Origin: Capronia americana
Lineage: Eukaryota; Ascomycota; Eurotiomycetes; Chaetothyriales; Herpotrichiellaceae
Reading direction: 5' to 3'
NCBI GenBank assembly: GCA_016110215.1
Contig: JADWQD010000011.1
Location: 124,001 to 188,000, forward strand
Length of the DNA stretch: 64,000 bases
Shown here: positions 44,126-54,843 of the stretch, in pieces
Layout: each line of letters begins with the position of its first letter
Position numbering within the stretch: position 1 is the stretch's first letter
The notes under the pieces: model-generated
What the model was told of the DNA's origin: nothing
Database searches by the model: none
What the model saw: the letters and a program-made list of their open reading frames with translations, nothing else
Translations under genes and position numbers: made by a program

Positions 44126-45392
44126 CGCAAGGATACGGATATGAGCGGGGTGGTGAGTGGTATGGTATGCCTGCTGGGTTTCTCTCGGTGGTTAAGATTC
44201 AAGTACTAGGAAGAGTACCTCTGAGGCGAAGCTTTTGCGGATGGACACGTGGACGGATAGATGAATCGATGCTAGAGTGCTAGAGGGGAAGACGAACGGA
44301 TGGTAGACGGATAGATGAATCGATGCTAGATGAATAGATGAACAGATGCTAATGGAAGAAAGACCTATGTATGGAAGGCAAGAGAGCAACCGTCTGTCTT
44401 TATATATTTCCTCACTTCCAGTTTCTTCACTCCCCTATTTTCCCGACCATGCTACGCGAGGAAGATAGGATCCAGGAGGTAGAAGCAAAACAGAGCTTCA
44501 ACTCACATGTCCCTTCCATCCCACCCATACTTGAAGAGTGTCATCTTTTCGGATCCATCAAGAGCACGCGAAGAGTTACAGACGAGTAGTGGCCTCCATA
44601 CTCCGTACCGAGTGTAGTTTACCGAGTACCGTGCTTTGTGTACCGTAGAGGCTTGCCGACACGGTACAGCACAGGGTTAGGATCTCATGATATTGATAGT
44701 ACTACATATGTGATACCACGTCGGGGGTACGGAGCACCAAATCCGCAGACAAGGCTGAGACTGAACCTGATGCTGAGGCTGCAACATGCAGGAGAGGAGT
44801 GCAAGAAGACCTCCTCCTCCAACTCCACTTCCACCTCACCTCACCTTGCCTCCTGTTTCATTTCAGCCGTGCATTCTCAGATCTGACCACCTCTGCGTAA
44901 TGTAATATACTGTGTACATGGCTGTGTGGCCTGATCTGGATCTGAGCTCGTTTTTCAAGATGAATTCCACATTGCAAAGCAACCCAGCCATCGCACCGAG
45001 GAAATGCGCAGTATTGTGGTTTGTATGTATGCATGTACTCCGTACTTTATGGAGGCATTCCCGAGTCCTCCGATGTCGTATGTGGTCGGTTCAGTTCGGG
45101 CCAAGCTAGTCGTACATCTCATGCTACCCTATTACCCTACTTTCCTTTGCACACACGCACACAGAAACGGGGTACTCAATCAATCAATCAACCAAACCTC
45201 TCCCCGCCAAATCGTGACGAGCCTCCGCGTCCGCGCGATCTCAAACTATCGGACAAACCTGCTTAGCCCGTCTGTTTCCCGCTGGTTATTATTAGTTAAC
45301 TACATGTCCTAAATGGATCGACGCATGTCACTACCTACCTTACGTTCAGGCTCACGCGCACGCTCGGCGACCTACCAGCGAGCCAGCAAAAT
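44126..45392. other. Intergenic stretch of about 1.3 kb
   Basis: Divergent region between the small minus-strand gene and the next plus-strand gene. Contains a GATGAATAGATG-type repeat (separate entry) and an AATC tetranucleotide run near 45177. No gene supported. Confidence 0.5.
44251..44352 (+). repeat. Imperfect tandem repeat of GATAGATGAATCGATGCTAG units
   Basis: Two near-identical 20-bp units at about 44257 and 44310 followed by shorter ATGAATAGATGAACAGATGCTA variants. Located in the promoter of the 116-residue gene. Probably a slippage-derived minisatellite. Confidence 0.65.
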
Positions 45393-46271
45393 ATGGTCCT
45401 GTCCATGATCGTCGCGCTCATAACCTGCCCTGCCATGCTGGCTACCGCGGAAGCGATCCGCCAAGGACAGAGTAAAGACCGGAGGGAGGAACATCGGGCC
45501 CGCCGCTGCAATCTGGTTGTCAAATGCGTGAGAGCGTCGGGTCGAAATGCAGAGATCGAAAGCCGGCGGATTGTATTACGGGACGGGAAGGTGAGTACTA
45601 GTAGTAGTAGTAGACTGGACAAGACGGGTTGGTGGGGGCGACCTTTGTGAGCTGAGCTGAACTGAGCTGACCATGATGCCCATGTAATGTAGCTATTCGT
45701 CGACAGCGTGGCGGATGGACGCGACGACAGAGGGGACGATGACAGCGATGGTGGCGATGGTGGCGACAAAACAGGAGATGACTTCGATGGTGGTTGCGAC
45801 GACAACGAAGAAGAAGTAGGAAAAGGAAGAGGAAGAGACAAAGCAGATCGAGACCGCGATCACCATCACCACCCTTTCGCAGGCTACTATCTCCCCTACC
45901 CGGACTCGAACTACGAAGGCCTCGTGTCGACCATCGCCGATGACCCGCCCGTCTTGAACTGGATCTACGTCGACAGAACCACCCACGAAGTCAAGTACGG
46001 TGTGCGTGTGGATGCGCAACCCCACGTTACAGGCCCGTTCGATTGTACGAGGCAAGATCGTCGAATGACGCTCGAAGGCTGGGAAGGGTTCGTGGTGGTT
46101 GAAGAACAGCCGGGGTCGTGGGCATTATATTTTGATAGGGATGACGATGGGCTGAAAGGAAAGGTCGATGGGGGAGTCAGAGTGTTGGAGGTGGAGCTGT
46201 GGAGGAGGGAGAAAAGGTGGGTTAGAGACTCGTCGGTCCGGGCGCAAGAACAGGCGAAGCAGAGGGCATAG
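45393..46271 (+). CDS. Conserved fungal protein of unknown function
   Basis: Unknown function, but the layout matches a protein I recognise as widespread in ascomycetes. Exons 45393-45590 and 45693-46271; 258 residues. The N-terminus MVLSMIVALITCPAMLATAEAIRQGQ is hydrophobic and may be a membrane anchor. An Asp/Gly/His-rich insertion (about 71-118, DDRGDDDSDGG) sits in the middle, followed by the conserved block HPFAGYYLPYPD, DPPVLNWIYVD, GPFDCT and GWEGFVVVEEQPGSWALYFDRDDDG. The ORF continues without stop through the exon junction only if the intron (102 nt, donor GTGAGT, acceptor TGTAG) is removed. The intron contains a CTGAG(C/A) run. Expressed from a promoter of about 1.3 kb shared with the divergent small gene. 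Confidence 0.8.
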
Positions 46272-46839
46272 CACTGTAGCTTTCTTACATAGATGGTGAA
46301 AAAGGATGTGAGGCGGGCAAGCATTCTTCGTAGCTGGTGAGAAGCATGTAGAATGGTTGGAAGTTCACGCACATGTCGCAGAGACGGAATAATAGGTCCG
46401 TGAAATGGTGTGCACATTTTTGACATGACATTGTTGCAGGCTGCAGGTTGAAGTCATCCAGATTCAAAAGATTCAAGTCTCTACCATGGCACACTTCGAC
46501 CGCTTGAGTGAGCGTCGACACAACCGTTAGGTACGGGCGCTGCGACTCGGAATCAACCTGTGACAGGGAAAGGATGAAACGACATGCCGAGCAATTCGGG
46601 CGTTGAGACTGCTCGCGACATTCTGTGCTTCATACCGCGTCCACCGTACAGGAAAGTGACATGATCGTGATCACGAGTTGAGTGGCCTGATTGCGTGACG
46701 GTTGGAGGGTTTCCCAAACATGCATGGTAGAGGGTCTACTGTATACAGTAAGTAGCTACTGTAATCAATTCGAGACCCACAGCAAGCGATAGAACCGCGT
46801 GGCGATTGATTGTTGACGAGTGTTCCAATCCTCGATGCA
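46272..46839. promoter_or_regulatory. Intergenic region with paired palindromes
   Basis: Upstream region of the next gene. Contains a perfect 14-bp palindrome TACTGTATACAGTA at 46737-46750 directly followed by a 10-bp palindrome AGTAGCTACT at 46751-46760, about 80-100 bp before the ATG. No gene supported. Confidence 0.5.
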
Positions 46840-48217
46840 ATGTCAACATCGACCTCAAGACCGGTCATAGCTACTTACATACCTCGTTTGGACGCCGAAG
46901 TGAATTGGCATATGAATATCGGAGTATTCATGGCCTCTTCACCTCCCTCCTCACTTTCACTGTCACATTCACCTCATGAGAATATCCCTGATTCCTACCT
47001 CGACCAGTGAGTGAGTTTACACAGACCACATTGACCTCCCACTGACCGATCGCCCTCCGCAGGCTCACAAAGACGACACCCAGGCCAGTAAGCCTGGATG
47101 TCGGACCGATCGGCCTTCTAGGGGACTTGGAAACCCGGAACACGATCCTGGTGTACGCGTTCGGGGCCTTCGATCGGTATTATATTTGCTGGCAGGACAG
47201 GAATGGGGCCTATAGACAAGGTAAGCAAACAAACACCATACCCAGAACGCTGTGACCTTCAAGAAGAAACACGGAGGACGTGGGCATGGTATAGTACTGA
47301 CATGAGGCTGTCCCGTAGAAAGACACGGACTCCCCCAAGCGCTTGATCGATGGTTGTTCCCTCCCGACGGGTCGAGCAGGGACCTCGCGACGCTCCAGGT
47401 CTCGCTGGGCCACAACGACGAGTTCTTCGCGTTCGACCAGTACGAGCGTATTTCGCATATCAACACCGAATTGCGAGGTAATGCCAGCGGCTCGAGATCG
47501 CAGTCCCCACCAGGGACCATGGCGAATATAAGTGCACGGATGGCGAGTCGGAGAAAGTCACATACCTTCTCGCATGCCGACGAAGCGCGAGACAACGAGC
47601 GACAACAACAGCGGCAGAGGATGAAGAAGAAGGTCCGGCCATGGAGTATTGCAATAGCCGGAGTGGTCCCTCTCAGACCTTCGCGCGAGAACAATAAAAG
47701 CCAGCAGGACCGACCGTCAGCGGTAGTACTACCCCAAGGGTCATCTGGAGTGAAGGCCCATGGACCCGTGCCGATGCCGGTCGTCCCCATGCCGGCACAG
47801 CGACCCATGTATTCAGACGCGGGAGTCCAGACCGATAGCGATATGGATATGGATATGGCGGACTCGGGGGATCAACATGATAACAACACCTTCCACGGCT
47901 GTGGTAGCGATCAAGATGGCGAGAACGCCTCCCTCTGCGCTCGCGATCGAATTGTCGAACAGACCTCCACGGAACGTCTTGATAGTACTTATTCACCACA
48001 ACCAGGGAACCCGTCGAAACATCTCGAGGATCCTTATTCACCACAACAGGCGAGCAACTTCTCGAAACCTCTCGAACCCACTGATTCACCACACCCAAAC
48101 AACCCCATCACCATGGGCCTCATGAGCCGGTATTTCAGACAGAGACACTACCGACTTGGAGACGCCCTGGTCAGAGCATCGACCATTGCCGTTGGCGTTG
48201 GCGTTGCTGTTTCCTGA
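46840..48217 (+). CDS. Hypothetical fungal protein with C-terminal SPxP repeats
   Basis: Unknown function. Exons 46840-47006, 47063-47220, 47319-48217; 407 residues. The conserved-looking part is at about 57-160: VGPIGLLGDLETRN, ILVYAFGAFDRYYICWQD, LPQALDRWLFPPDGSSRD and LQVSLGHNDEFFAFD. It is followed by a long disordered region rich in Arg, Gln and Met-Asp pairs, and three short imperfect repeats built on YSPQ/DSPHP, encoded by ATTCACCACA copies near 47991-48092. The C-terminus ends in a short hydrophobic stretch (ALVRASTIAVGVGVAVS). No motif assigns a role. Confidence 0.72.
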
Positions 48218-48252
48218 TTGTGATTGTGATTCTGATTCTGATTCTGATTCCT
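48210..48252 (+). repeat. GATTGT/GATTCT hexanucleotide repeat
   Basis: Runs of TGATTG then CTGATT units start at the stop codon of the preceding gene and continue into its 3' end. Confidence 0.7.
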
Positions 48253-48389
48253 TGGGCATGCATGGCCTACAGGATGGGTTGTCTTATATCATCCGTGCGC
48301 CTCGCGTCCATGCATCTCATGGTAATTAATCATCTTCTTGTCAGCGGCGTCTTGTCAGAGAATGGCGAGTTCAGGCAAGTCATGCAAGC

Positions 48390-49267
48390 AACATGAAAGG
48401 AGCTGGCGTACGAATATTTAATTCAGGCTACTACTCCGTATCTCTCCTCTGTTCGGTCCTGGATAAACTGCTGTTCCACTCTAGACACATCAGGCACGGG
48501 CACCCTCGTGTTGATCGTCGTACTGTCCGCGCTCTGCGACGACCTCCCCCATGTCGGCGGCCACTATGCTCGGACACGCTCATCGAGGTCATTAAAAACC
48601 AGCATCTTTAGTGGCAGCTCGTCTCCGAGAAGCCCATCTACCGTCTTCGGACACGTTTTTGGCGACACAAGGGACAACCCGCTCCCGGACCAGCCAATTC
48701 GATTGGTGTTTCTCAGCAACGACGCCAACAAGAGCGTATTTAGCGTCGCCGTCGAGATGCACGATACCGGCACTGACTGGCTGGGTGCTATGCGTTCAGA
48801 ATACCATGCTCTCACCTGCTACCAAAGAGTTCGCGGGTGAGACTGCCTTCCTCGCCAATGCCGGCAGCAAGGGCGTGCGCGTGCCACAGCCCTTCGAGTG
48901 CCCGCCGCCGAAAACTTTCATCGAGATGCCGCTGAGCAGCGACACGGACATCCACCATGTTTCCTGGTGCGCCATTTTCATACAGCACCTTGACATTGGC
49001 ATGCGACTCATCGAGATGCGGAAGCTCGATAAGCCCGAGAACAATATGAAGAAATGCCTTGGCCAGAGGGACGGCGTCAGGCACGTGGTGACCACAATCG
49101 ACGCCGTGAAAACGTCGGACTGTGTTTGACGCGAACCCGTGGCCGACTTCCAGGTGCTATACGACAAGGCCGACGACGAACTGATGGTATTTGAACCGTG
49201 GCCGGGCAAGGCCGGCGTCAAGCAGAGGGCGGTAGACGATCTGCTGGCTAGTGACTGCACGATCTGA
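48390..49267 (+). pseudogene. Probable degraded coding remnant
   Basis: Plus-strand frames read like protein but change phase and are interrupted. One frame gives NPLPDQPIRLVFLSNDANKS and VFSVAVEMHDTGTDWLGAM up to about 48800. A second frame gives EFAGETAFLANAG, VSWCAIFIQHLDIGMRLIEM and GVRHVVTTIDAVKTS, stopping with TGA at 49127-49129. The same frame continues beyond with VADFQVLYDKADDELMVFEP to a stop at 49265-49267. No canonical introns repair these breaks. I do not recognise the family. A 208-codon antisense frame overlaps it but is low-complexity and without a domain. Confidence 0.35.
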
Positions 49268-49638
49268 CCGATGCAGCCAAGGGGCATTGTAGGGAAGAGA
49301 TTCATTTTCGGAGGCCAAGAACTGTCACAACTCTCGCCGGAGTGTGATTCGGCAGTGAGGCGGTCTTGGTTGAATGGCCGGATTGAAGCGATATTCCTGC
49401 GCCTTTCGCGGTGATTGCGCAAGTTGGGTACATCTTAGGAAGCATCGGCGATGCTCGCACCGAGAAATGGATATCTCTGTAGCGATACATTTTGCAGCAG
49501 CAGCCTGTCAACGGCCGCTGAGGTAGGGTTGTGGCATTTAAAAGTCATCCAAGAATGGGCTCGTTGAATGATCCTGAAACGGGTGCTCCTCGGTATCCAG
49601 ATATCGACGACAAAAATGAACTGCTTCTCGACCTGGCT

Positions 49639-51804
49639 TCACACAGGTGGGTCACCTTCTCCTTCCTTGTTGCCTTTGATCGATTCCACAAACTCCTTGG
49701 CCCACTCTTTCGCTTTCTCAAGCTGTTCGTGGACAAAGCTCCACCAACTGCCGCTTGTCCTATGTTCCCCGTCGCCCTCATCGGCTGGAGCGTCATCCTC
49801 CTCTGCGGGAGGATCGGCTGAAGCACCTTCCTCCTGCGGAGGTGTCTCGGACGTATCGCCGCCATCTTCCGGAGGCGTATCAGCTGCAGAGTCATCTCCA
49901 CCTTGGGGTGGATCAGTCGGTGATGTGTCTGAAGTATCCGAGTCGTCATCAGGAGCAGAAGTGTCCTCTTCTTTGGGTTTTTCATCTTCCACTGGATCTG
50001 CTACAATCTCGGAGCCCGGATTATCATTCTCGGAGTGTAAGCCTTGAGTTTTTAGCGGGAGACGCAGTGTTCCATTATTCGGGTGTGGTACAATTCCTAA
50101 AGAGTCGCACATGATGTTATACACCTCGACGTTTTGGAAAATAGGTACTTGGCTATTGGGCTCGTGAGGAAACGCCGGTCCTCTTGCCACAAAGATAGCT
50201 CGCATGAGGGGATGCTCATGATCATAGCCGTGGAGTCCCTTGGGGGCGTATTCTTTGCCAGTCGCCAGGGCGTCAGCTACGTCGAAGTTGGACTTTTCGA
50301 CGACGGCCCAACCAGTTTTGGGGACGATCCATAGGGGAGCAATTCGGTCGTTCTTGGTGAAATGGTAGCGCTCTGGCATGGTTTCAAGAGTGTAGACGTC
50401 GAAGCTCCCTGATTTTGCCGCTTCTTGAGATAGCTCCTCGTATAGAATGGGGACGTCGCGGTCAGGGTTCTTCAGGCGCAGACCACGCAGGGGCCAGCCG
50501 TCGATGTGATCCACCAATGACATATCAATGAGATCATCGAGCTGGACCAGTCGACTTGTGGAGGTGGTCGCCATTCCGTGGTCCGAGACGATGACCATGT
50601 TGACGATTTCTGTGAGGTTGCGCGCAAGAAGACCCTCGACAAGCATAGTCAGCATGCTGTCCACATCGGCAATTGTGGCTCGGATCTCAGTGCTGTTCGG
50701 ACCGTACAGATGTCCATCGGCATCAACGTTAGGAACGTAGGCAGCGATGAACTGTGGTCGAAGATCTTCATGCACGTCGGCTGCCGCATCATCATCACCA
50801 GGCATGTCGAGCCAACGGAGTATACTGTCGACCTTGCGTGGCAATGCTTCAGTTCCGTTGTATTTGTCCATGTACGTCGGCTCGACGTCAGGTATATGTG
50901 CTTCGGAGCCCGGCCACATGTGGATGGCAGACCGCACGCCCTGGTGCTCGGCAGTAACCCATAGCGGCTCTGCATTCCACCATTTCGGTTGCATCGACAC
51001 GCTGACGTTGGTGTACCAGAACTCTTCCTGGAATTCAGGATCCCAGAACTGATTGCTGACCACGCCGTGACTCTCCGGATACAGACCAGTCACCAGCGTG
51101 AAATGGTTGGGAAACGTGACGGACGGAAATGACGGCAGCATATATTTCGGAGATACTCCGCTTGCGATGAAGGCATTCAATGCTGGAGTGATCTTCCGAT
51201 TGAGAAAGTCGGCGCGAAAACCGTCAAGGGATATAAGGATAGTCGTCGGACGGAAGATGTGGGTTCCATTGTTGTACCTGGTCAGTCGGTGCTCCGTTGG
51301 AGCCAATTCGTGTTTCTTGGACGAAGCCTTATGTGCACCGAACAGCAGGGCAACGAAAAGGCCAACGATGGCAAGGTATATCAAAGCCAGACGTCCGCGA
51401 TGGGACTTCCTCGAGGCTTGACTCTCCCACTTGCTGACCTGGATCTCGAAGGAGTCTTCTGAGTTGGTGTCTGTGAAGCCGCCCTCCATCTTGTCCGGAG
51501 TGCTCATCCCTCTTTTGTGGGATCTGTGGCTCCTGCTCTTCGTTGCCCGCTTACTACTACTTCCTCCGTCCTGCACGCCATCCCGCAGCCCAAATGCACC
51601 GCGTGCTCTTTCCAGGCGTGACGGCTTGTGTAGTAACTTCTCGTGCTCTTCAGTTTCGTCAAGGATCTCCCTGTCACCCTCTCGAACGTCCTCCTCCTCT
51701 TCCCGGAACTCATCTCCACTCCCCGATTCTGACTCGGAGGGAACAAGGGCGGCATCATCGTCGTAATGCTTCTCGGAGAGCAGGCCATCGCGGTCTCGAG
51801 CCAT
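49639..51804 (-). CDS. Ectonucleotide pyrophosphatase/phosphodiesterase (ENPP-like) type II membrane protein
   Basis: Alkaline-phosphatase-superfamily phosphodiesterase hydrolysing nucleotides or other phosphodiesters outside the cytosol. Single exon, 721 residues from ATG 51804. Acidic N-terminal cytoplasmic tail (about 1-138), one membrane anchor at 139-157 (LALIYLAIVGLFVALLFGA), then the catalytic ectodomain: LDGFRADF with D194 (metal), the nucleophile block PSVTFPNH with T230, VDADGHLYGP and VSDHGM (metal). Several NxS/T sites fit a secreted domain. The last ~120 residues are a Pro/Asp/Glu/Ser-rich tail (PPQGGDDSAADTPPEDGGD) plus a short helix. The frame is open upstream of 51804 to 52185 but has no fitting start. 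Confidence 0.92.
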   Translation of the reverse strand: MARDRDGLLSEKHYDDDAALVPSESESGSGDEFREEEEDVREGDREILDETEEHEKLLHKPSRLERARGAFGLRDGVQDGGSSSKRATKSRSHRSHKRGMSTPDKMEGGFTDTNSEDSFEIQVSKWESQASRKSHRGRLALIYLAIVGLFVALLFGAHKASSKKHELAPTEHRLTRYNNGTHIFRPTTILISLDGFRADFLNRKITPALNAFIASGVSPKYMLPSFPSVTFPNHFTLVTGLYPESHGVVSNQFWDPEFQEEFWYTNVSVSMQPKWWNAEPLWVTAEHQGVRSAIHMWPGSEAHIPDVEPTYMDKYNGTEALPRKVDSILRWLDMPGDDDAAADVHEDLRPQFIAAYVPNVDADGHLYGPNSTEIRATIADVDSMLTMLVEGLLARNLTEIVNMVIVSDHGMATTSTSRLVQLDDLIDMSLVDHIDGWPLRGLRLKNPDRDVPILYEELSQEAAKSGSFDVYTLETMPERYHFTKNDRIAPLWIVPKTGWAVVEKSNFDVADALATGKEYAPKGLHGYDHEHPLMRAIFVARGPAFPHEPNSQVPIFQNVEVYNIMCDSLGIVPHPNNGTLRLPLKTQGLHSENDNPGSEIVADPVEDEKPKEEDTSAPDDDSDTSDTSPTDPPQGGDDSAADTPPEDGGDTSETPPQEEGASADPPAEEDDAPADEGDGEHRTSGSWWSFVHEQLEKAKEWAKEFVESIKGNKEGEGDPPV

Positions 51805-52108
51805 GTCAATCTGCAGAACACCGCTCAAAGAGGTTAATAATGATAAGTCTACGCGAAAACCAATACTTGAACACGCGAGAAAGGCATGTTTGGCATCTGA
51901 TCTGGTCGCAGGAGGGATGCACAGACCGCTGGCCTGTGTGACTAGCCTCGATTGTTCTGTTGAAACCCCCCTGATACGCTTACGATGTACGGAGGATGAA
52001 TTCCGGTTCGGAGCCGGAACAACAAATGATCCTATCAGCTCCGCTTTTACTGTGTGAAGTCGTTGCATGGCCTGACCCCCTGCGTGTCGCTCAGGCCCTC
52101 TAGCCTCT
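51805..52108. other. Intergenic stretch
   Basis: Upstream of the phosphodiesterase. The phosphodiesterase frame stays open here but lacks an ATG that fits the family. A stray CCGGAAC occurs near 52014. Confidence 0.45.
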
Positions 52109-52700
52109 TCAAGGCGTCGCCTGCCGTGGGACGACCCATCGGTAGGTATTATATCCAGCATCTCGGTGAGAATTTTTGACAGCACGCTTATTTTTGCTTT
52201 TTGCCCGTCGAGCCACTGCCTCGGTCCACGCTTTATGATCTTGTCTGATCCTCATCTTCCTCAAATCCCGCGGGTTGAACCCGCAGCTGTACTGCAACCC
52301 GACCACGCCTACGGACCACACGTCCACAGCGTTGGTGTACACGCTGCCCACCAACCCATCTATCTCGGGCGACAGGTATAGTAGTGTCCTGCAGAATGTG
52401 CCGGTCATATCGGTCTCCTTGGACTGGCCGAAGTCACCCAGCTTCCACTCAGCCCTTGGGAAATCGTGGGTAAGCAAGATGTTCATTGTACCAGACTCCC
52501 AGCCAAACGCTCAAACAGGACCTCCATGCCACCACACCAATTCCAGAGAAGGCGTCGCACTGCCGATGATTTTCAGAACTGTAGCCCTAGAACACCTCAT
52601 CATTCGGCTAGGGTTCCTTGCTGTACAGTTTCAGAATCAAACGTACTTTGTGCCTTTAGAACATCTTCCGCCGTAGGACACTGAGGAGACACCCCTGTTG
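52109..52700 (-). pseudogene. Protein kinase C-lobe fragment
   Basis: A minus-strand frame from about 52486 to 52109 encodes part of a Ser/Thr kinase: NILLTHD, WKLGDFGQSKETD (activation segment with intact DFG), LLYLSPE (APE-like) and AVDVWSVGVVGLQY (F-helix). No N-lobe, glycine loop or HRD motif precedes it; upstream minus-strand frames around 52590-52700 (AEDVLKAQSTFDSETVQQG) end in a stop. This looks like a truncated gene relic rather than an active kinase. It lies tail to head next to the kinase-like gene at 52742, so the pair may come from an old duplication or a broken larger locus. Confidence 0.5.
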
Positions 52701-52741
52701 GGATAATCCATATCACCCCAATTTCGGTAGACTCGGCATTC

Positions 52742-53482
52742 TCACTTTGTCTCAACTCGGGCGATATCTTTGTGGAAGTCTTCAGTAGAACTATACCCTC
52801 CGTGCCAGCAATTTTCGATAATCTTCCCGAACTTGACATGTACCGTCGGCTTCAGGTCGTTCGAAGTGGGCCAGCGCCCTTTCTCGTCGAAATCGTAGTT
52901 GAAGACCTCCCAGGTAGAGATAGAATAGAGAACACAACCAATCCCAAGAAGATCCTTGTTTAATGCCTCTTTGGGGCAAACATCCCGCATCTTCTCAGTC
53001 AGGGGATATAGGATACCTTGGGTAAAGTCGCAGATCTTCGGCATTCCGTGGTGCATAAGCACGTTGTCGGTCTTAATGTCCTGTACAGCGACATTGCGTG
53101 AATAAATGTAGAGCAGAGTGTCGGATATGTGTCTCATCATTTTGGAACGAATCTTCTGGTCCGGCTTCGGGTTGTTGTTGATGAAATCTGTCAGGTCGCC
53201 GTCGCTGGCACATTCTAGCTGGATCGATCCGCTGTCCTCATCGTATCCATGATATCCAATGACTCCATCGTGGACGCCTAGGCGCTCATAGATCTTCCTC
53301 TCATTATCAACAAGCCCACGGAAGATATTCCAGCTATCGTCGTACCCGACAAAAACCTTTGGTCGCTTTATCACGAATTCGCAATCGAGTGTTACGTAAA
53401 GGTGGGCAGCAAACCCATGACTTAGGTATCTTGTCCCTGGAGGTGGGCTCGCAATAACACCTTGAGAATCGACAGAATCCAT
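52742..53482 (-). CDS. Kinase-like protein with degenerate catalytic motifs
   Basis: Protein-kinase fold of the fungal accessory type, 246 residues, single exon from ATG 53482. The frame stays open upstream to 53566 without an ATG. Landmarks: VIKRP with K39 (ATP lysine position), E61 in the C-helix, catalytic loop VQDIKTDNVL (D135, N140; His-Arg replaced by Val-Gln), activation segment CDFTQG (DFG replaced by DFT at 152-154) and DLLGIGCVLYSISTWE (F-helix). The glycine-rich loop is not recognisable. Catalytic D and K are kept, so weak activity is possible, but this may be a pseudokinase. Many such small kinase-like genes occur in fungal accessory regions. It ends close to the kinase fragment at 52109-52700. 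Confidence 0.72.
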   Translation of the reverse strand: MDSVDSQGVIASPPPGTRYLSHGFAAHLYVTLDCEFVIKRPKVFVGYDDSWNIFRGLVDNERKIYERLGVHDGVIGYHGYDEDSGSIQLECASDGDLTDFINNNPKPDQKIRSKMMRHISDTLLYIYSRNVAVQDIKTDNVLMHHGMPKICDFTQGILYPLTEKMRDVCPKEALNKDLLGIGCVLYSISTWEVFNYDFDEKGRWPTSNDLKPTVHVKFGKIIENCWHGGYSSTEDFHKDIARVETK

Positions 53483-53818
53483 TTCAGTATGGACCACACG
53501 TGCGAGAGAAGAGGTGATGGTAGAAAAAACATAGTTCGCTTTCTCAACGAAGGGGGCTAATGCCAAGATATCGAATTAGTTCTAGTTAGTCCCACACTAG
53601 TGGCTTAGTTATGTAAGCCGCGTATTTGTTACCAGGGTTACAATGTCATAACAGAGAGCTCTAACGGTCATTCCAAGGGCCACGTGGACCAAGGCCCAAT
53701 CCTGTCCAGCCTGTTAAAGGCAAAGGGCAACAGCTTAAACATTTGGATGTTTCAATGTACTGTCACTAATAAACTGATTCGTGCAACTCCATGATTTCAC
53801 CATGACATGCTCAGATCA
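53483..53818. other. Intergenic stretch
   Basis: Promoter region of the kinase-like gene and 3' end of the next minus-strand gene. No gene supported. Confidence 0.45.
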
Positions 53819-54100
53819 TCACGCACCAACTTTGACTGTAGGTCCGCTAGTGATACCGCCTGACGCACCGCCACCCGTGCCTTCATCATCCTTTCGACCC
53901 TGCGGTGGCTTCCTGCGACAATCAGGACAGTCAAACCTGCTAAAGTACCCACGGCTTTTTGCCTTGTCACTTCTCTTCTTCCCTTGGCACGTTCGACCTG
54001 CCAGAACATCGTCGCACGGATGGGAAATAGCTTTGGGTATGTCTTTCCCTTTGTGCCCACATTTGAAGGTCCCCTCGATTGGTTCTTCGACTGTACACAT
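53819..54100 (-). CDS. Small Cys-rich hypothetical protein
   Basis: 93 residues from ATG 54100, single exon, unrecognised. Cys/His arranged as FKCGHKG, HPCDD, RTCQG and FDCPDC, which could form a small zinc-binding fold similar to the CGH...CPxC arrangement of some fungal RING-like proteins. Gly-rich C-terminus. No signal peptide. Support is the Cys/His pattern and a clean start; it could be non-coding. Confidence 0.4.
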   Translation of the reverse strand: MCTVEEPIEGTFKCGHKGKDIPKAISHPCDDVLAGRTCQGKKRSDKAKSRGYFSRFDCPDCRRKPPQGRKDDEGTGGGASGGITSGPTVKVGA

Positions 54101-54843
54101 TTCTAGCTCGTATGGATTTCTCTAGTGAAATTAGCCGATCGACATTGGCGGTGTTCCTTACAGGTTTTACCTTACTCTATTTTGGATGCATAGAGTGGAG
54201 CTTTGACTGTCGCGAAGTGTTTGTTATAAGCAGTCAGCCTTCACTCGCCGGAGAGTGGACCTTTAAGTATAGTATCTGCAGAAACGAAAACACACGTATG
54301 TTGATTTCAATCAGTGGGAGGAAACAGGACATGAGTGCAGAACTTGCGGAATCACGTAGGCCATCCATGGACATGTAAGCAGTTGCATCTCATGCCGACT
54401 GTTCGCCTCTGAGAAGGAGAGCGTGATTGGCTAGGCAAAGGTAGACGTCTGCCCAAGATCCATTGCTCCGGTTGCGTGTAATGACGGAATTCTGACACCT
54501 TTCGGACAGAATTCTAGCACTTTTCGGACAGAGTTGACTTGTAGAGGCTTTCCTCCCTTGATGCTTAGACCGCTCCATAATTACTTCTCCGTCAAGCCCA
54601 CCCGGGATGAAGGGAATCAGGGTGCCGAAAGAGCCAACATTGAACTGACATGCTATACAACTGGCTACCGACGCAAATTTTCGAGCGCGTTTAAAAGGTT
54701 CATGAGTGATCCTGCAGTGGATGAAACGACTGTGATCAACATATGATCGACCGACGAATCCCGTCTATTGCTGACAACAACAATATAGATGTTCGGATTC
54801 ATGAGTTTCTCTTCCGACACAGAAAACCCGCCCTCTACCAATG
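54101..54843. other. Intergenic stretch with short direct repeat
   Basis: No supportable gene. TTTCGGACAGA occurs twice about 22 bp apart near 54500-54533. Short frames here lack domains. Confidence 0.45.

Noticed and set aside
48796..49422. 208-codon minus-strand open frame
   Set aside because: Ser/Met/Thr-rich without a recognisable domain, and the plus strand reads more protein-like, so I kept a plus-strand remnant instead.
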